Part shown: one piece after another, positions 1 to 12,125 of the stretch | Layout: the number at the start of each line of letters is the position of its first letter | Numbering within the stretch: the stretch's first letter is position 1 | NCBI GenBank assembly: GCA_014871385.1 | Contig: CM026427.1 | Span: forward strand, 18,584,048 to 18,648,047 | Source of the DNA: Ceratodon purpureus | Taxonomy: Eukaryota > Streptophyta > Bryopsida > Pseudoditrichales > Ditrichaceae | Direction of reading: 5' to 3' | Length of the DNA: 64,000 nucleotides | Translations under genes and position numbers: made by a program | Notes under the pieces: generated by a model | Database searches by the model: none | What the model was told of the DNA's origin: nothing | What the model saw: only the letters and a program-made list of their open reading frames with translations

Positions 1-404
1 GCTGAGGACGGAGTCGTCCTCCACTCATGAAAAAAGGTAAAGTAAGTTATAGAGATGGAAAGCTCTAAACAGAAAGGCCAATGAAGAAGGAAAACTAGGT
101 ATGAAAAGATGAAAGTCAGTGTCGAGAAAAAGGCTTTTTTGAGGTTGATATGATGAACAAATACTACGGAATACATGAGAACATGGGGAAGGTCTATCGA
201 TGGTGGGAGCATGACACACACAAATCTTACAAGGACTTTGAGGGAATATGATGTTTTATTTTTTTATTTTTTTTCAATCAGACATTTCAGAAAAATAGTT
301 ATGGTACCCAAAGTGCAAATAGATGCTGGGCGGGCAATTTGGGCAGCCATAGTAGATATGTCTTCTACCTCTGAGATTTTGTCTGTGTATACTTCATGAT
401 GAAC
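1..404. other. No gene seen
   Basis: AT-rich stretch with only short open frames on both strands. None has recognisable domains or splice structure. Confidence 0.5.
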
Positions 405-880
405 CAGAACCAAACTGCCACGGTGAAGCTAGAAACCTATGGAACCCACTCAATTCATTTACTTATTTTCTTCATTTTTTGATTGCCGAATGATATGATA
501 GTAAACATCACCATACGAGCGTCTTGATTTTGGATTTTATAAATTCAACTATTACATTCATGATTTTCTAACGATGAGAGAACGAACTTGATTAAATGGA
601 TCAAGTGAGTATTCTTGATGAATGAACTTGAACAATAGGTATTTCTTGCAAGCCGATTTTATTTTTTTTGATTTCGATAGATTTGAGATTTATTTATCTT
701 TCATCACTACCCGGATGAACATACGGGCCATAAAACCAAAAATCCAATGAGATCAACCCTAGCTACCCCATGATCGTCGTCTTGAGTGAACCCTAAGACT
801 TGACGGGCGACGGGTCCTACCGGACCCGTCGCCCTTTGTTCAAACCCTTCTCGCTCGCTCGATGGGTTTGAAAAGCCTCC
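405..880 (+). repeat. Dispersed repeat R1, copy 1
   Basis: This block resembles 16460-16950 along most of its length, starting at the shared phrase AACTGCCAC and running through TTTGAGATTTATTTAT and CAATGAGATCAACCC to a pair of hairpins. It also resembles 16975-17190 and, for its central part only, 63928-64000. No coding capacity is evident. It could be a solo LTR, a SINE-like or a MITE-like unit; no terminal repeats or target duplications were resolved. Confidence 0.65.
805..872. repeat. Double hairpin in R1 copy 1
   Basis: Positions 805-817 (GGGCGACGGGTCC) and 822-834 are perfect reverse complements around the loop TACC. A second hairpin follows: TTCAAACCC at 839-847 pairs with GGGTTTGAA at 864-872. 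Copies at 16878 and 17116 carry the same two hairpins, and the first stem shows a paired base change. Confidence 0.8.
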
Positions 881-1199
881 TGCACTCCGTAGCAATTGTG
901 TCTTTTGAGCCAATGCGGTAAATGACTTCATGTCCACTTTTTGTCCTGAATGACTTCCTGAATGACTTGGAAACAATTCAGTAACTTTGGGCCTCAAGTG
1001 CACATTCATGTCACGGCATGGACACCTTGAATGATGTTCTTAATCCGTGGCAATTCACTTCAATTCTGAAAATCTTCTTATCTGCAAGTCCTCTCTCAAA
1101 TCTAGAGATCACCAGCAGCAAATGTCCAAATACTTTTGGCAGTACTTTCTGTCATATGTACACAAAGGAATTATTCACGAAACTTACGGAATACAAAGA

Positions 1200-2181
1200 T
1201 GTCGTGAACGCCGAACCTCTGCACAGACACATCTTCCTTGTCATTCATATTTGGAAATCTTCAACGGAGGTGTATCGGGCGACGTGTCAGGATCATATCG
1301 AGTACTCGATATTTGCCTCCACTGTCCCTGCAGTGAACTTTTGCCTATAATCTACGGATCCACCAAAACGAAGATGTGGAATTCAGGGATTCGTGGGTTT
1401 TTGTAGGTTGTGTGTCTTCTCAATCCAAATTCTGTGGAAGCGAAGGAGCTCATGTGATTTGCAACAGTGTCGGAGGTACCCATCTCTTGCTTCTCATGGA
1501 TCTTTACCCTCCTATTGTTCTATGACGCATTGTGATGTGTGGCGATGCTTGGTGATGTTTGGTGATGTATGGTTATGTGGTGATGCATGTGGGTTTTCTC
1601 TTTTTCATCGCTAGGATTTGGTGTTATTGCAGAATTGTGGTCTTTGATTAATCGTAAGAGATCAGTGTGTTGCCATGGAGTTTGTAGTTTTGGGTCTTGG
1701 TTTTCTTCCGTGATCGGTGGCTCTCGGTCATGTTTTTGTAGTGGATGGAGTTTACATGCTAGGTTGCAGCGGGAGTACTCCATTCTACACCTTTTTTCTT
1801 GGTTAGTAGCAATAGTTTTGTATTTTAGAGTTTCTAAAGATTTTTTTGAGATGGCGTGTGCATCAGACACAATGACTCGGGTATTTGGCTGTGGAGGACT
1901 AGACGGAAGTCGATACCATGCCAGGTGAGCTCTACTCGTGGTTTTTCTAAGAGGAGGGCAATCCGCCCGTGGATCACCGTGTTGTGCAGGTCCTCGCGAG
2001 CTACAGCAAGGAGTGGATTCTTATCTATGCGTGGGGGATCGACGATGAGGAGATGATTGCGAGCGGTGAGAGGTTTGTTATGTTTAACCTGGTGACTAAG
2101 ATATGGGAGAAACTAGAGCTTCGTTTCGTTAAGTTGGGTGAACAATTCCCAAGCCAAGGCGAATTGTATGCCATCTCGTAG
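1200..2181 (+). pseudogene. F-box-associated-like protein, decayed
   Basis: Three reading frames in turn carry pieces that resemble the C-terminal half of plant F-box proteins of the kelch or F-box-associated type. About 1207-1405 reads as a segment with IIYGSTKTKMWNSG, like the 'YDS..KMW' blade of these proteins. About 1905-2181 reads MPGELYSWFF, then an in-frame stop, then HRVVQVLASY and FNLVTKIWEKLE, like the final 'MP.EL...' and 'FDL..K.W' motifs. The frame changes and the stops at 1873 and 1951 mean it cannot encode a full protein unless unseen introns rescue it. No F-box itself is visible. The identification rests on short motifs and is tentative. Confidence 0.4.
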
Positions 2182-3059
2182 AGCTGCCGATGAATCGAGG
2201 AACATGAGAGTTAAGCTTCCTGGGAAGCAATCTTGTTCATTTTTCTAGTTATCCACTTGAGCATCATTTGGGTGTCACATTAGTGTCACCATAGTATTGT
2301 GCAAATATCTTACAAAGTATGAGTCGCAGATGAACTTGGTGAAATCCTGCGGACTCCTTACTGATCAATCAGTGGGGTTTAATGCGTGGCAGTCACAGCG
2401 TAAAAGATTCGGTTTCAGAAATGAGGCCGTGTAGAAAGCCTGGCATGATATGTGCTACTGAGCCTCGGAGGTCGTCAGGCCGTCAGTGCCTTTTTGAATT
2501 TTGACCTGAGTTTTGTTGTGGATGATTTTCAATCCAAGTTTCAGACATCTTGAGCCAACAGATTTTACCCAGTATAATTCTTTGACATTCACAGGCTATA
2601 CAAGGAAATTTCTCCCGGGTTAGATGTGACTATGTATCATGTATTTAATGAATTGAATTAGAATAAGCTCGATTGAATTAGAGTAAGAGGATATGGAGGA
2701 CTGATGAAGCGTGGATACTGATTCTGGAATGCTGGCATTATGTGAACGCAAGAGGAGCAGAAGAAGCAAATGGTGTACGAGCCACAATAGTGAGTCAAAA
2801 ATTCAGAGACGTGGTCACGCTCACTAAAAAACGGAATCCTTTTGCCTGTCATTTGATGCTCGTTGTTTCGTGTGCTTTGATAATTCTCAGATGATGTTGT
2901 TACTAGTTTTGATTGAAGAGATCGTGTGAAATGAAGCTTTACACTAGAAATTAAGGCGCTCATTAACATCTGGTAATTGTACAGGAACACCAAAGCCTCC
3001 GAAAGGAAGAGCATCACCAGCTGGCATCGCTGACCTTTCCTGAAAGTCTGAGGTAGAGG
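2182..3059. other. No gene seen
   Basis: Short frames on both strands lack recognisable domains; moderate AT content. Confidence 0.5.
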
Positions 3060-3069
3060 TGGGAAAGTC

Positions 3070-3500
3070 CCGACCCATCACCAGTGGTTCAGAAGGCTCT
3101 GAGGATGAAGATCACGAGTACCAGGATGGTGAGGCAGCACCGGGTGATATGAAACGCAAAAAGAGGTAAGCAACATAACAATTCATTGATAAATAGTACA
3201 GTCAAGACCTAGAATAATCCGAATTTTCTTTCAAGTATTTCAAAACTTAGATTCCCTTGCTAATATGCACCAGTTCTTCATGTGGTGACATAGGATGCTT
3301 TTGAACAAACGAAACAGCACAGCGATCACGCAGGAGAAAGCAAGTTCATTTGAGTAAGCTGGAAATGCGGGTCGCACAATCGAGAGCTAGAAATAACACG
3401 GTACTAAGGTTCCAGGATATTAGCCACAATTTCAAAGAGGCAGCAATTGATAATCGCGTGCTCGAGGGAGATTGCGAGGCTTTACGTACTGTGGTTCACT
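3070..3500 (+). pseudogene. Group C (Opaque2-like) bZIP, frameshifted
   Basis: Exon 1 reads an acidic stretch, SGSEGSEDEDHEY, then DMKRKKR, and ends in a clean donor (AG|GTAAGC at 3165/3166). Exon 2 starts after TAG at 3294 and reads RMLLNK. It then shifts by one base near 3310 into ETAQRSRRRKQVHLSKLE, followed by DISHNFKEAAIDNRVLEGD. This is the basic region and leucine zipper of plant group C bZIPs, whose usual signature is an N-x7-R basic region followed by heptad leucines and an 'EAAVDNRVLK' segment. The extra base in the middle of the basic region breaks the frame, and the zipper itself has lost leucines (VAQSRARNNTVLRF). No intact downstream exon was found. The original function would be DNA binding to ACGT-core sites as a dimer. 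Confidence 0.75.
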
Positions 3501-3899
3501 TCTCACTTAAATTCTCCCAAAATTCTGTCAAAGTGTTGATTGAACCATTCCAGAATATAAATATAGGTCAAGATAATGCGGTTCCCAAAGTCACCCATTT
3601 ATTGTCATTTCCAAAAGTGACTGGGTCCACATTTAGTCCATGTTGAGTACATATAACATTGTTTCTTGGCGTAGTACCGTACACCTGTCCATATATCTGT
3701 TAGGAACATGATTCTGAACATATTATGTGTCTGAATCCAGGTGAAGATGACTACACAGTTCTGAACATATTCTGTGTCTAAATATTGGTGAACTAGAGGT
3801 TGCTTCTAATAGGTCTTTGAAAGTTGATGATGAAGCAACCAATAAGGGTGAGCTGAACATTGCACATTAACGTATGCTATTTTCAATCATTGACTCTTG

Positions 3900-4530
3900 C
3901 TCCTGTTTCAGGGTTTTGAAAAAATTGTGAGGTTGCTGTGGATGTGCAGGATTCTTACGACTGCACAATGACATGTTGCTTTTGGATAAATGGCTATGAT
4001 AGCGAGAGCAACAAGGAAGGAAGTGAAGGAGGTGAAAGCAATGCTTGTGACGGAACAGATAGAAACTGCAATGAAAAGCCTCGACTACTCAATGAGAAGT
4101 ATTTGCGGCAGGTCCGGCATATTTCTCCTAGATTCTATTTTTTCTGTTTTTGTCTTGAGTGTTCATTTGGCGATTTCACTTGTTTCTTTCTATCTTAATC
4201 AGTGCAGTCAAAGAAATTGAAATCGTCTGAGCTAATTGGTCCTTGGAATTATGCGGGTATCTGAGACCAAGAGCGTAGCGAAAGAAGTATCAACATTGCA
4301 GCGGAAGTTGGAGCATGTCAACAAAGAAAAAGATACGATTACGTAATTATTATGGCAGGCTCAGTAATCACATAACTTTCTGAAATGATGTAGTTACTGG
4401 TTCTTGAGGCGTATGACAGTTTGCTTGGGTTTAAAGGAGCTGTTGAGAGGTGAATAATTGTGGTGGCGATTTACAGTTGTCAATCGAGACAATTCGTGAG
4501 GATTTCTTCAAGGATGTGTTTATGCCAGTG
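3900..4530 (+). other. Unrecognised exon-like fragments
   Basis: Several short open segments follow the bZIP remnant: an acidic, serine-rich piece around 3990-4110, a heptad-like piece (SETKSVAKEVSTLQRKLEH) at about 4259-4345, and LQLSIETIREDFF near 4475. They may be later exons of the same decayed gene or pieces of another. No family was recognised and no continuous frame links them. Confidence 0.3.
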
Positions 4531-6049
4531 GTAAGCTCGAATGCTAGTCACCAGTAGTTTGGATATGATTCCCAGGTTGCCATAGGGTTAGGTTGTTGTA
4601 GCCTTTTGTAGTTGCCGATGAAATTGTGGATTTGTGAATATTTAGCATCTCGGTATGAGGGTAATGTGATAAGAAGATTATACGTTGCAAATTATCATTC
4701 TGTAAATGTTATGCTCGTGGACATTGAAAAAGTCATGAGAAATCCATGTGAGACTCTATAGTTTTCGTCAACAGAGGAGTAACAATACACCATCCTAAAC
4801 TGTACATCTCATTCAGCCCTGCATGAATCTCAGCTTGCATCCCCAACCATTGACGAGCTCCAGTCTCTTTTATGAATTCCGATCCGTCGATGAGAGGCTA
4901 TGCACTTTCCCGGTGACGCACTCTGAGAAGCTCTCCTCGTCTGGCCCCATACAATAGTCAATCTCAAAGCATGTATGGTGAAAGGTATGTACTTATCAGC
5001 CTGCACAAAGGGAGATGCGTACAAAGGTATCCGAGTGTGCAAGGAATTTGGGGACAAACATCATGATATGATTTTCACCCTGAACCCGTCTTACACCAGG
5101 ACACCGTTCCATGTTTTTTTTTTTTTTGGATTGATCCATACACGTTCCGCAGGCTACTAAAGAGAACGTTTTTTTCCTACGTAGTAGGCACCCATTTTAC
5201 AGTCATTCTGGAACATGAACTGCAACGAGACCCAGTTTAAGCATGTTGCATAAACTACGCAAGAAAAAATAGTTCGCCAAACACTTCATCTAACTGACCC
5301 TGTTCAGCAATCCTTGTCGTACTCGTTATGGCCTCGGGTTTGCTAAACCCTAAACCTTCTTTACACCTTTTAAAAAAGTTAAAGCTCTCAGATGGGACGT
5401 TTCGAATAGATCTTGACCTTGCTTGACGAAGCTGTCGCACAGAATTCGCATCCTCCATCCGAAATTAACGGGTCTGCTCTGTGCTGGCTACGCTTGTAAC
5501 CACAGGCACCTGTAGGAATTGTGATTAGGAGTAGGACTGAACTTTATCGATCCCATCTTACTCCATGTTCGTGTTTCTCACTGACTGATCCTCTGTGAGT
5601 AGTGATCACGCAGGTTCCCAGGCCATGAATGATGGTCGCGTGCGTGCTCCAGCCACGGGAGAAGTTCCGGAATGTGATTTCTTCAGTATGCAGCACGATC
5701 TTGAGTGCCGCTGTGGAGATATTCGTGAGTAAAATGTCGATGTGGTGCATTCAAAACGACCACTGCATGGTGATGTTTACTAGGACACACATATCCTGGA
5801 AGGGCATGGTCGTTGCATTGAAACGGGGCTAGTTGTCCCCTATCATAGCTTGCGTATACAATGTTAGTGCTCACGGTAATTACTGATTCCTCGTCCGTCT
5901 TCTTATAAGCAACATAAATGGATTTTACATTTTTTTTTTTTTGTTTAAACTAGTAACATTTCGGATTCAAAATTCGGAACCCTGTTCGCTTATTAGTAAT
6001 GTTACCACAGATCTCGCTAATTTGTGAAGCTACTAATATCATGTACATA
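4531..6049. other. No convincing gene
   Basis: Only short frames are open. The longest are a 67-codon minus-strand frame at 5255-5458 with a basic N-terminus and two overlapping frames on opposite strands near 5544-5874. None matches a known domain. T-rich tracts lie near 5115 and 5931. Confidence 0.4.
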
Positions 6050-6054
6050 TTAGC

Positions 6055-6135
6055 TGCTTAGTGACTTTTACGTCCCTTCAGAATTTTATTGTACCTAGGT
6101 CATGGATGTACATGGGGGTGTTAGACTGTGATTGG
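6055..6135 (+). repeat. Short repeat shared with 16168-16258
   Basis: Both sites share GCTTAGTGACTTTTAC, a CATCCCTTC-like run and ATGGATGTACATGGGGGTG with scattered changes. Here the block directly abuts the ~850-bp repeat that begins near 6137, which suggests that both belong to one larger, broken element. Confidence 0.7.
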
Positions 6136-6136
6136 G

Positions 6137-6960
6137 CTATGAAGCTATGAATGATTGACAAGGGGAGAAGGTGCTTCCTTTGTTATCAAGCCCACTTACA
6201 CTACTCCACAAAGAATATGGATTAAGAAGTAGCAAGACTCTAGGCGGGTTTTTTGAAATGTGTTGCACACAGAGTTTTGGAGTGTGATTGAGCATAGAAG
6301 ATGAAGATATATGAAAATGCGATGAACTAAGAAAAGTTGAGTAACCAAGCCTTCTTCCATCTCCAACAAGTTTTATGTCAAAAAATGTTTTTGCACAAAA
6401 GATATAGACAAAACAGCACGTAAAGGTCCATGTGTCAAAATGTATCCCAAACAGTTTTTTAAAGCTCATTTGTGCATAGAAAATCAACTTTTTTGAAAAT
6501 ATTTCGGTCCAAGAAAAGCTTTAAAATCATGCTATCTTTCACCTCCAACAAATTTTGTGTCATTTGGAGACTTTTTGAAAAAGCTATGCTTGTTATTAAA
6601 ATGAAGACTAACTAGTTGTTTCAACTCAAAGTTCACATATCCCACGTGCATCGTTGAATACAACTCCATTCCTCGTGTGTAACTGACTGAGCATTTTATG
6701 CCTTTGATGTTGGATGAGTGCCTAATTCATATTCAATAAAGATTCGAAAGTGCCTAACTTTTTAGATATCATTTTTTGAGGCGCCTGATCATTTTCTGTA
6801 CTTCAATTAATTATCAGGCAAAGCTGCTAGTAAGCTACGGTACATGCGTAAGTGGTATCCGCAAGAAAATAAGATGTAGGCATCATTAATTTCACCGATA
6901 TTTCTTTGTTTTTTATTTTTTTACATGCTTCCGAACACATGAAAATGGTAAAATTCAATG
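6137..6960 (+). repeat. ~850-bp dispersed repeat, copy 1
   Basis: Nearly the same sequence recurs in direct orientation at 11268-12125, from GCTATGAATGATTGACA to ACACATGAAAATGGTA. Differences are scattered substitutions and indels. Copy 2 has extra bases after the shared GGCAAA (around 11947) and after GTGGTATCC (around 11997). No reverse transcriptase, transposase or gag motif was found, so the class is unknown. Confidence 0.75.
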
Positions 6961-7493
6961 AAAAAATAAATTTTACCATTTTTTCATAAAAAACAAATTT
7001 TACAGCTACACAAGTCGCCCAACTTCTTCTATGAACTTGGTGGCACCACACCAAATCCGTAGTGTAAATATGATCAGCAGCTAGCTGGGATATATCGAAA
7101 CTTGGACTAGTACTAGTTCTGGATCAGCAACTTCGGTCTGAGATCGACCTCCTGCAGCATGTTGAGCACTACAAACATCCCACTCGTGCAGCATGGTGAG
7201 CACTCCACCAGTGTGTCTGCAGCAAATTAAGACAAGTACCCTGCATGCTAAAATGCGGCTGGTAATGTCTCATTATGTTCGACGTCAGACCTTAATTCCG
7301 GAGGTGCACATGATCGGCAGAGTAACTTCTGAATTGACACACTCAATTCTCGTCTCCTGATATGTGGTGCAGACTTGGCACATTCGGCAAAGAAAACTCA
7401 GTCAATCTTGATTGAACAGAGGAGTCTGAGCAGAAATTACCTTGAATTACGATGACCCTTTGAGACACCATCTGAGCAAAACCGGAAATGCAG
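6961..7493. other. Intergenic, downstream of BTB gene
   Basis: No gene was seen. This includes the probable 3' flank of the minus-strand BTB gene. AGCATG(T/G)TGAGCAC appears twice, near 7156 and 7190. Confidence 0.4.
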
Positions 7494-8810
7494 TCACATG
7501 CTGTCCCCGTGGACGTTGTATACATTACAGACCGAAACATCTTGTAACCTTGATACCGTTGTACCCAGAGAGACCTTACTCATACAAGCACGCACTTTAT
7601 CTCCTAGAGATTTCCCGGCCAACTTGGCCTGCTCCTCCAAGGGCAACGTCAGAACCAACTCCGCAGCTGCTTCTTCGAACTCTTTCCATGGAGGATATCG
7701 CTCATAATACCAATTCTCTAGGAGTGCAAGTCGTTCTGAAGATCTCAGCAACAGCCGTCCAGCTGACACCTCTTTGTACATCCTAAGAACAACCTTCGAA
7801 AGATCTGGCACACAATTTCCACACATCTTACGAATTGCATGAACTCCATCTGCATATTTTGGAATCGCATCGCTGTGGACTATGCCACGCACTAGTTCCT
7901 CAGCCACACCTTCCTCCACCAATGACTCCAATATCCACTCCATTGCTCTCAGCTTGTGATCTGTTGAAACCTCATTTCTGTCGATCTCAGGACTCTTTCC
8001 ATTCCATTCATTAGCAATATCGACAAACATCTTCTTGGCCTCGTCGTTGACAACTCCGATAACCATCCTGGAAAATTCTGAATGGCGATCGCGTGATCCG
8101 ATGCCCTCCAGAAATACTGGAAACTGCTCTCCCTTTTCACGGCACGCTCTGAACACGGCGCGAGTGCACTCTCGAATGCCGTCACACAGCTGCTCCTTGC
8201 TCGCATCCATCCCCAGCCTGGCAACCAGGTCTTTGAGATGCATGCGGGGGAAGTCTGGGGAAGCAGCATACTCTCGAACCCTTATATCATCTTCCTCGCT
8301 CCAGCGCGTGCATGACAAGTAGAGAGAGATACGTTCCATGACCTCTTCACAATATACCTGTGAAGCCACTTTCAGAGTCTCCAGAGCCTGTTCGACGCCT
8401 TCAAAGCTCTGAAATGGCGAGTACATTCGGGAGAAGCAATCGATGTAGGATTCAACCCCTGTTTGAGCCTCCAGCTCAAACTCCATCGGTGATGATTTAC
8501 ATGCCTTCGATGCTGGCCCGTTCCATCTCTCGCTCAAGCAAGTGTTGAAGTACTTGCTGTGAGTGCTCAACACGCGAGAATGCAAACGGATGCAAGCTAG
8601 CTTGTGGTCCTTTGTGCCACCACTTCGTACCAAGATGATGGAAACATCGTGACCAGTTGCTCCCTTCCCACCAAGTGTCCACTCCTCCATGTGCTCCTCC
8701 ATCTGCACCTCCATCTGCACCTCCATCTGCTCCCCGTGCTCCTCAACCTGCACAAGTTTCACAACACCCCCACATGCTTTCAAGACCAATTTTTGAACAA
8801 TTTTTAACAT
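7494..8810 (-). CDS. BTB/POZ domain protein
   Basis: A single uninterrupted frame of 438 codons. Residues about 55-160 form a BTB/POZ domain: DVSIILVRSGG, then the buried HSRVLSTHSKYFNTCLSERW helix pair, then a segment ending in a long helix. A helical C-terminal region follows with WSEEDDIRVREYA, MEWILESLVEEG and ENWYYERYPPW. This layout matches the plant BTB/POZ proteins related to Arabidopsis At1g63850 and At3g50780, in which the BTB domain mediates dimerisation or binding to CUL3; the substrate here is unknown. The ATG at 8808-8810 opens the frame, but the N-terminal run QMEVQMEVQMEEHMEEW is a small repeat, and CTTGTGCAG|GTTGAG nearby could be a splice acceptor, so the true start may lie upstream. 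The extreme C-terminus does not look like the family and could be read-through of a final intron. Confidence 0.75.
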   Translation of the reverse strand: MLKIVQKLVLKACGGVVKLVQVEEHGEQMEVQMEVQMEEHMEEWTLGGKGATGHDVSIILVRSGGTKDHKLACIRLHSRVLSTHSKYFNTCLSERWNGPASKACKSSPMEFELEAQTGVESYIDCFSRMYSPFQSFEGVEQALETLKVASQVYCEEVMERISLYLSCTRWSEEDDIRVREYAASPDFPRMHLKDLVARLGMDASKEQLCDGIRECTRAVFRACREKGEQFPVFLEGIGSRDRHSEFSRMVIGVVNDEAKKMFVDIANEWNGKSPEIDRNEVSTDHKLRAMEWILESLVEEGVAEELVRGIVHSDAIPKYADGVHAIRKMCGNCVPDLSKVVLRMYKEVSAGRLLLRSSERLALLENWYYERYPPWKEFEEAAAELVLTLPLEEQAKLAGKSLGDKVRACMSKVSLGTTVSRLQDVSVCNVYNVHGDSM

Positions 8811-11267
8811 AGAAGGATTTAGAAAGTTCCTACGACATATGTATCAATTTAAAACACAAATCAAAGATTGCAGGGACGGGGAGCTACAAATCTCAGAACG
8901 TTTTGAGTTTGAAGCATTACACTGATCTAAGCTGACTTACAATTACGATTGATACTAACACACGTTCTTCACAAGGACATACAGGTAGCTGAATTGAACC
9001 AAGCTTGTTGTTTTGTGTTGAGAGTACAATCCCAGTTAACTGAGGTTAAGTTTTGATGTTACCAAGGATACCACTGCAGATGTTTCTGAGAGAACGATTC
9101 CAATTAACTGATGATAAGTGAGATTAAGTGGTAGTGTAGATATTACCAAAGTTTAAGACCCTCCTATAATTACATGTAACCCTGAGAAGACACTCAGTCT
9201 CTTCGTGACAAGAGTTTGTATCACCCAGTGACGTGCATGACTTAAGGTGTATTCCTGCATGCTGATGGAGGAACTGCTAGTAGTATACGGTAGGTGGCTC
9301 GAAACCCACACAGCACCGTAAACCAGCACTAGTGTCCATGACCGGCCGTCGATCATCCTCAAGCGAGCGCCCACAGCCGTCGATCTCTCGGCCTGCCGCA
9401 GTTGACACATTCTTGCCTCCTGCGTAGAGGTCTTGGTAGCGTCGAGGTCTTCGAGTTGAGGTCTTCGAGTCGAGGTCTTGGGACGCTCATCTGGCCATTT
9501 CTTTTACTTTTACTTTTACTTTTTCTTGTTCACTGCTGACTCCAGTTTTCTTCTCCTTCCAATTATTTTACTGCTACAGTGCCTGGAAAACGTTTTAGTC
9601 CTATGTGGAGCAATAATGAGCATTTAAGGTATACACACCTGTGACCGATAACTTAAGCATTTCAACATAGTAAATCTTGGGTTTTCAATAAGAAGTCATT
9701 TTTTGTGCGTAGTATTACAAGGTTAATGAAGAATGAGCATTTTTCCAAAATTAATTCAGTAAAATTCAAATTACTACAAATTTTTTTGTTCAAAAGTGGC
9801 CCAGATCCATGAGTGACATATAAATTTACCCATCACCGTCAACAACAAGAGTAGTGAACAACAACATCTCCATAACACTCACAGAGGCATTCTATTGGAG
9901 GATGCATCATAAATCTATTGTTCATCAATTATTGGTTATTGGTTTTCCATTGCTCTGCAATGGGGAAGCCTACTTATCAGTCATGGGTTCATTATCGGTC
10001 ATGGGTGTGTATACCTTATGTGCACTTGAGCATTCTATACTCACTCTTTCTTCGTCAAAGTCAAAGACTACTTCGTTCTTGCCAAAGCATAGATGTAGTT
10101 ACCGAAAATTGTTTTTTTTTTTTTTTTTTGCAAATGAACGAATTTCATTGTTTTTTCTTTTTTTTTTTCTTTGTTTGTTTGAAGTGATAAAATGATTATC
10201 TGAACGAGTCAGACAAGTGGAACACCTACACCTTTTAACCTCCATAGCTCATGTATGCACACCCATGATACTGAACATGGTCAAAATTTATTTGATGTGT
10301 AGGTACGTGATCATGTTGAACGTGTGGTATGGACGTTATATTATAATAAACCTACATTCCTGCTTGGTCTTGGGAAAAAAATGTGAAGAAAACTTGTGGA
10401 GGAATAGTTTTTGTGGACGATGCACATAGTCTACAATTCATTGCGCATGCATGGATATCAATTTCAATCCACATTCGTGTGTCTGGTGTAAACATTATGC
10501 GAATAAATTACGGGATTTTCAGGGTTTGCAGGTTTAGGCTTCACTAATGTGGCTAATCCCTTGTTGAAGGGTTAGTCACATTACGTAGTCACGTTTGCAC
10601 TATGGACTCTACAATTCCAAGAATTGTCCATATACCAAGAGTGAAGTGGCAATTAGACACTTGAAGTGGATGAATGTCCTAGGTGTGAAGTCTATCACTA
10701 ATTTATCAGATTTTCTTTTCACATCCATTCAAATCAGTGAATTAAAAAATGTAACAAATAGTGGTATTTTGAATGAACTGGTTGATTCTTTTAACAAGGA
10801 ATTGGAGTAGATCATGAATGCAATCCAATATGTTGGTGTAGATTCGTAGTCATTGCAAAGTTATAATTACGTGGCCAGTGCATTGCAAGTGAAACATCAG
10901 GCACTAACAAAATCGTTTCGGAATCCACCCAAAGCCAAGCTATTACCATAATTCTGAGATGTATACATTTGCTACATTTGATCCAATTACGCAATGTTAG
11001 ATTAGAATTTATTTACAGAAAAATGGACTCATATTGGATAAGTTATCGCTTATTGTCTGTTATGAAACATGAATAAAACTATGATACCGTAGCTTACTAG
11101 CAGATTCGGTAGAGATTAATTCTAAAAATTAATGCCTAAAATATTGGAAATTATGGGCAAGCTTTGCCTAGTACTATGGAATTTTAAATTCATCATTGCC
11201 TGGAATTGAGAAAAATCTTCTCTTCAGGGTTTAAGGTTCAGAGTTTAGGATTATATCTCACTTTGAA
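8811..11267. other. No gene seen
   Basis: AT-rich with long T tracts (10111-10130 and 10150-10170). GAGGTCTTCGAGT-like units repeat near 9427-9480. Frames at 9153-9410, 9854-10195 and 10595-10810 lack recognisable domains. Part of it may be 5' sequence of the BTB gene. Confidence 0.4.
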
Positions 11268-12125
11268 GCTATGAATGATTGACAGGGGGAGAAGGTGCCT
11301 CCTTTGTTATCAAGCCCACTTACACTACTCCACAAAGAATATGGATTAAGAAGAAGCAAGAGTATTGGCGGGGTTTTTGGAATGTGTTGTACACAGATTT
11401 CTGGAGTGTGATTGAGCATAGAAGACGGAGTTATATGAAAATGCGATGGACTAAGAAAAATTGAGTAACCAAGCCTTCTTCCATCTCCAACAAGTTTTAT
11501 GTCAAAAAATGTTTTTACGCAAAAGATATAGACAAAACAGCACGTAAAGGTCCATGTGTCAAAATGTATTCCAAATAGTTTTTTTTAAGCTCATTTGTGC
11601 ATAGACAATCAACTTTTTTGAAAATATTTCGGTCCAAGAAAAGCTTTAAAATCATGCTATCTTTCACCTCCAACAAATTTTGTGTCATTTGGAGACTTTT
11701 TGCAAAAAGCTATGCTTGTTATTAAAATGAAGACTAACTAGTTGTTTCAACTCAAAGTTCACATATCCCTCATGCATCGTTGAATACAACTCCATTCCTC
11801 GTGTGTAACTAACTGAGCATTCTATGCCTATGATGTTGGATGGGTGCCTAATTCATATTTAATAAAGATTCGGAAGTGCCTAACTTTTTAGATATCATTT
11901 TTTGAGGTGCCTGATCATTTTCTGCACTTCAGTTAATTATCAGGCAAACAAGTGCCGAAGCTGCTAGTAAGCTACGGTACATGCGTAAGTGGTATCCGGG
12001 TAATTTCAAGAATCATCATCTTGTAATTAACACGCAAGAAAATAAGATGTAGGGATCATTAATTTCACCAATATTTTTTTGTTTTTTATTTTTTTACATG
12101 CTCCCGAACACATGAAAATGGTAGA
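11268..12125 (+). repeat. ~850-bp dispersed repeat, copy 2
   Basis: Direct-orientation copy of 6137-6960 (see that entry). It lacks the 6055-6135 block on its left and carries extra bases near 11947 and 11997. Confidence 0.75.
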
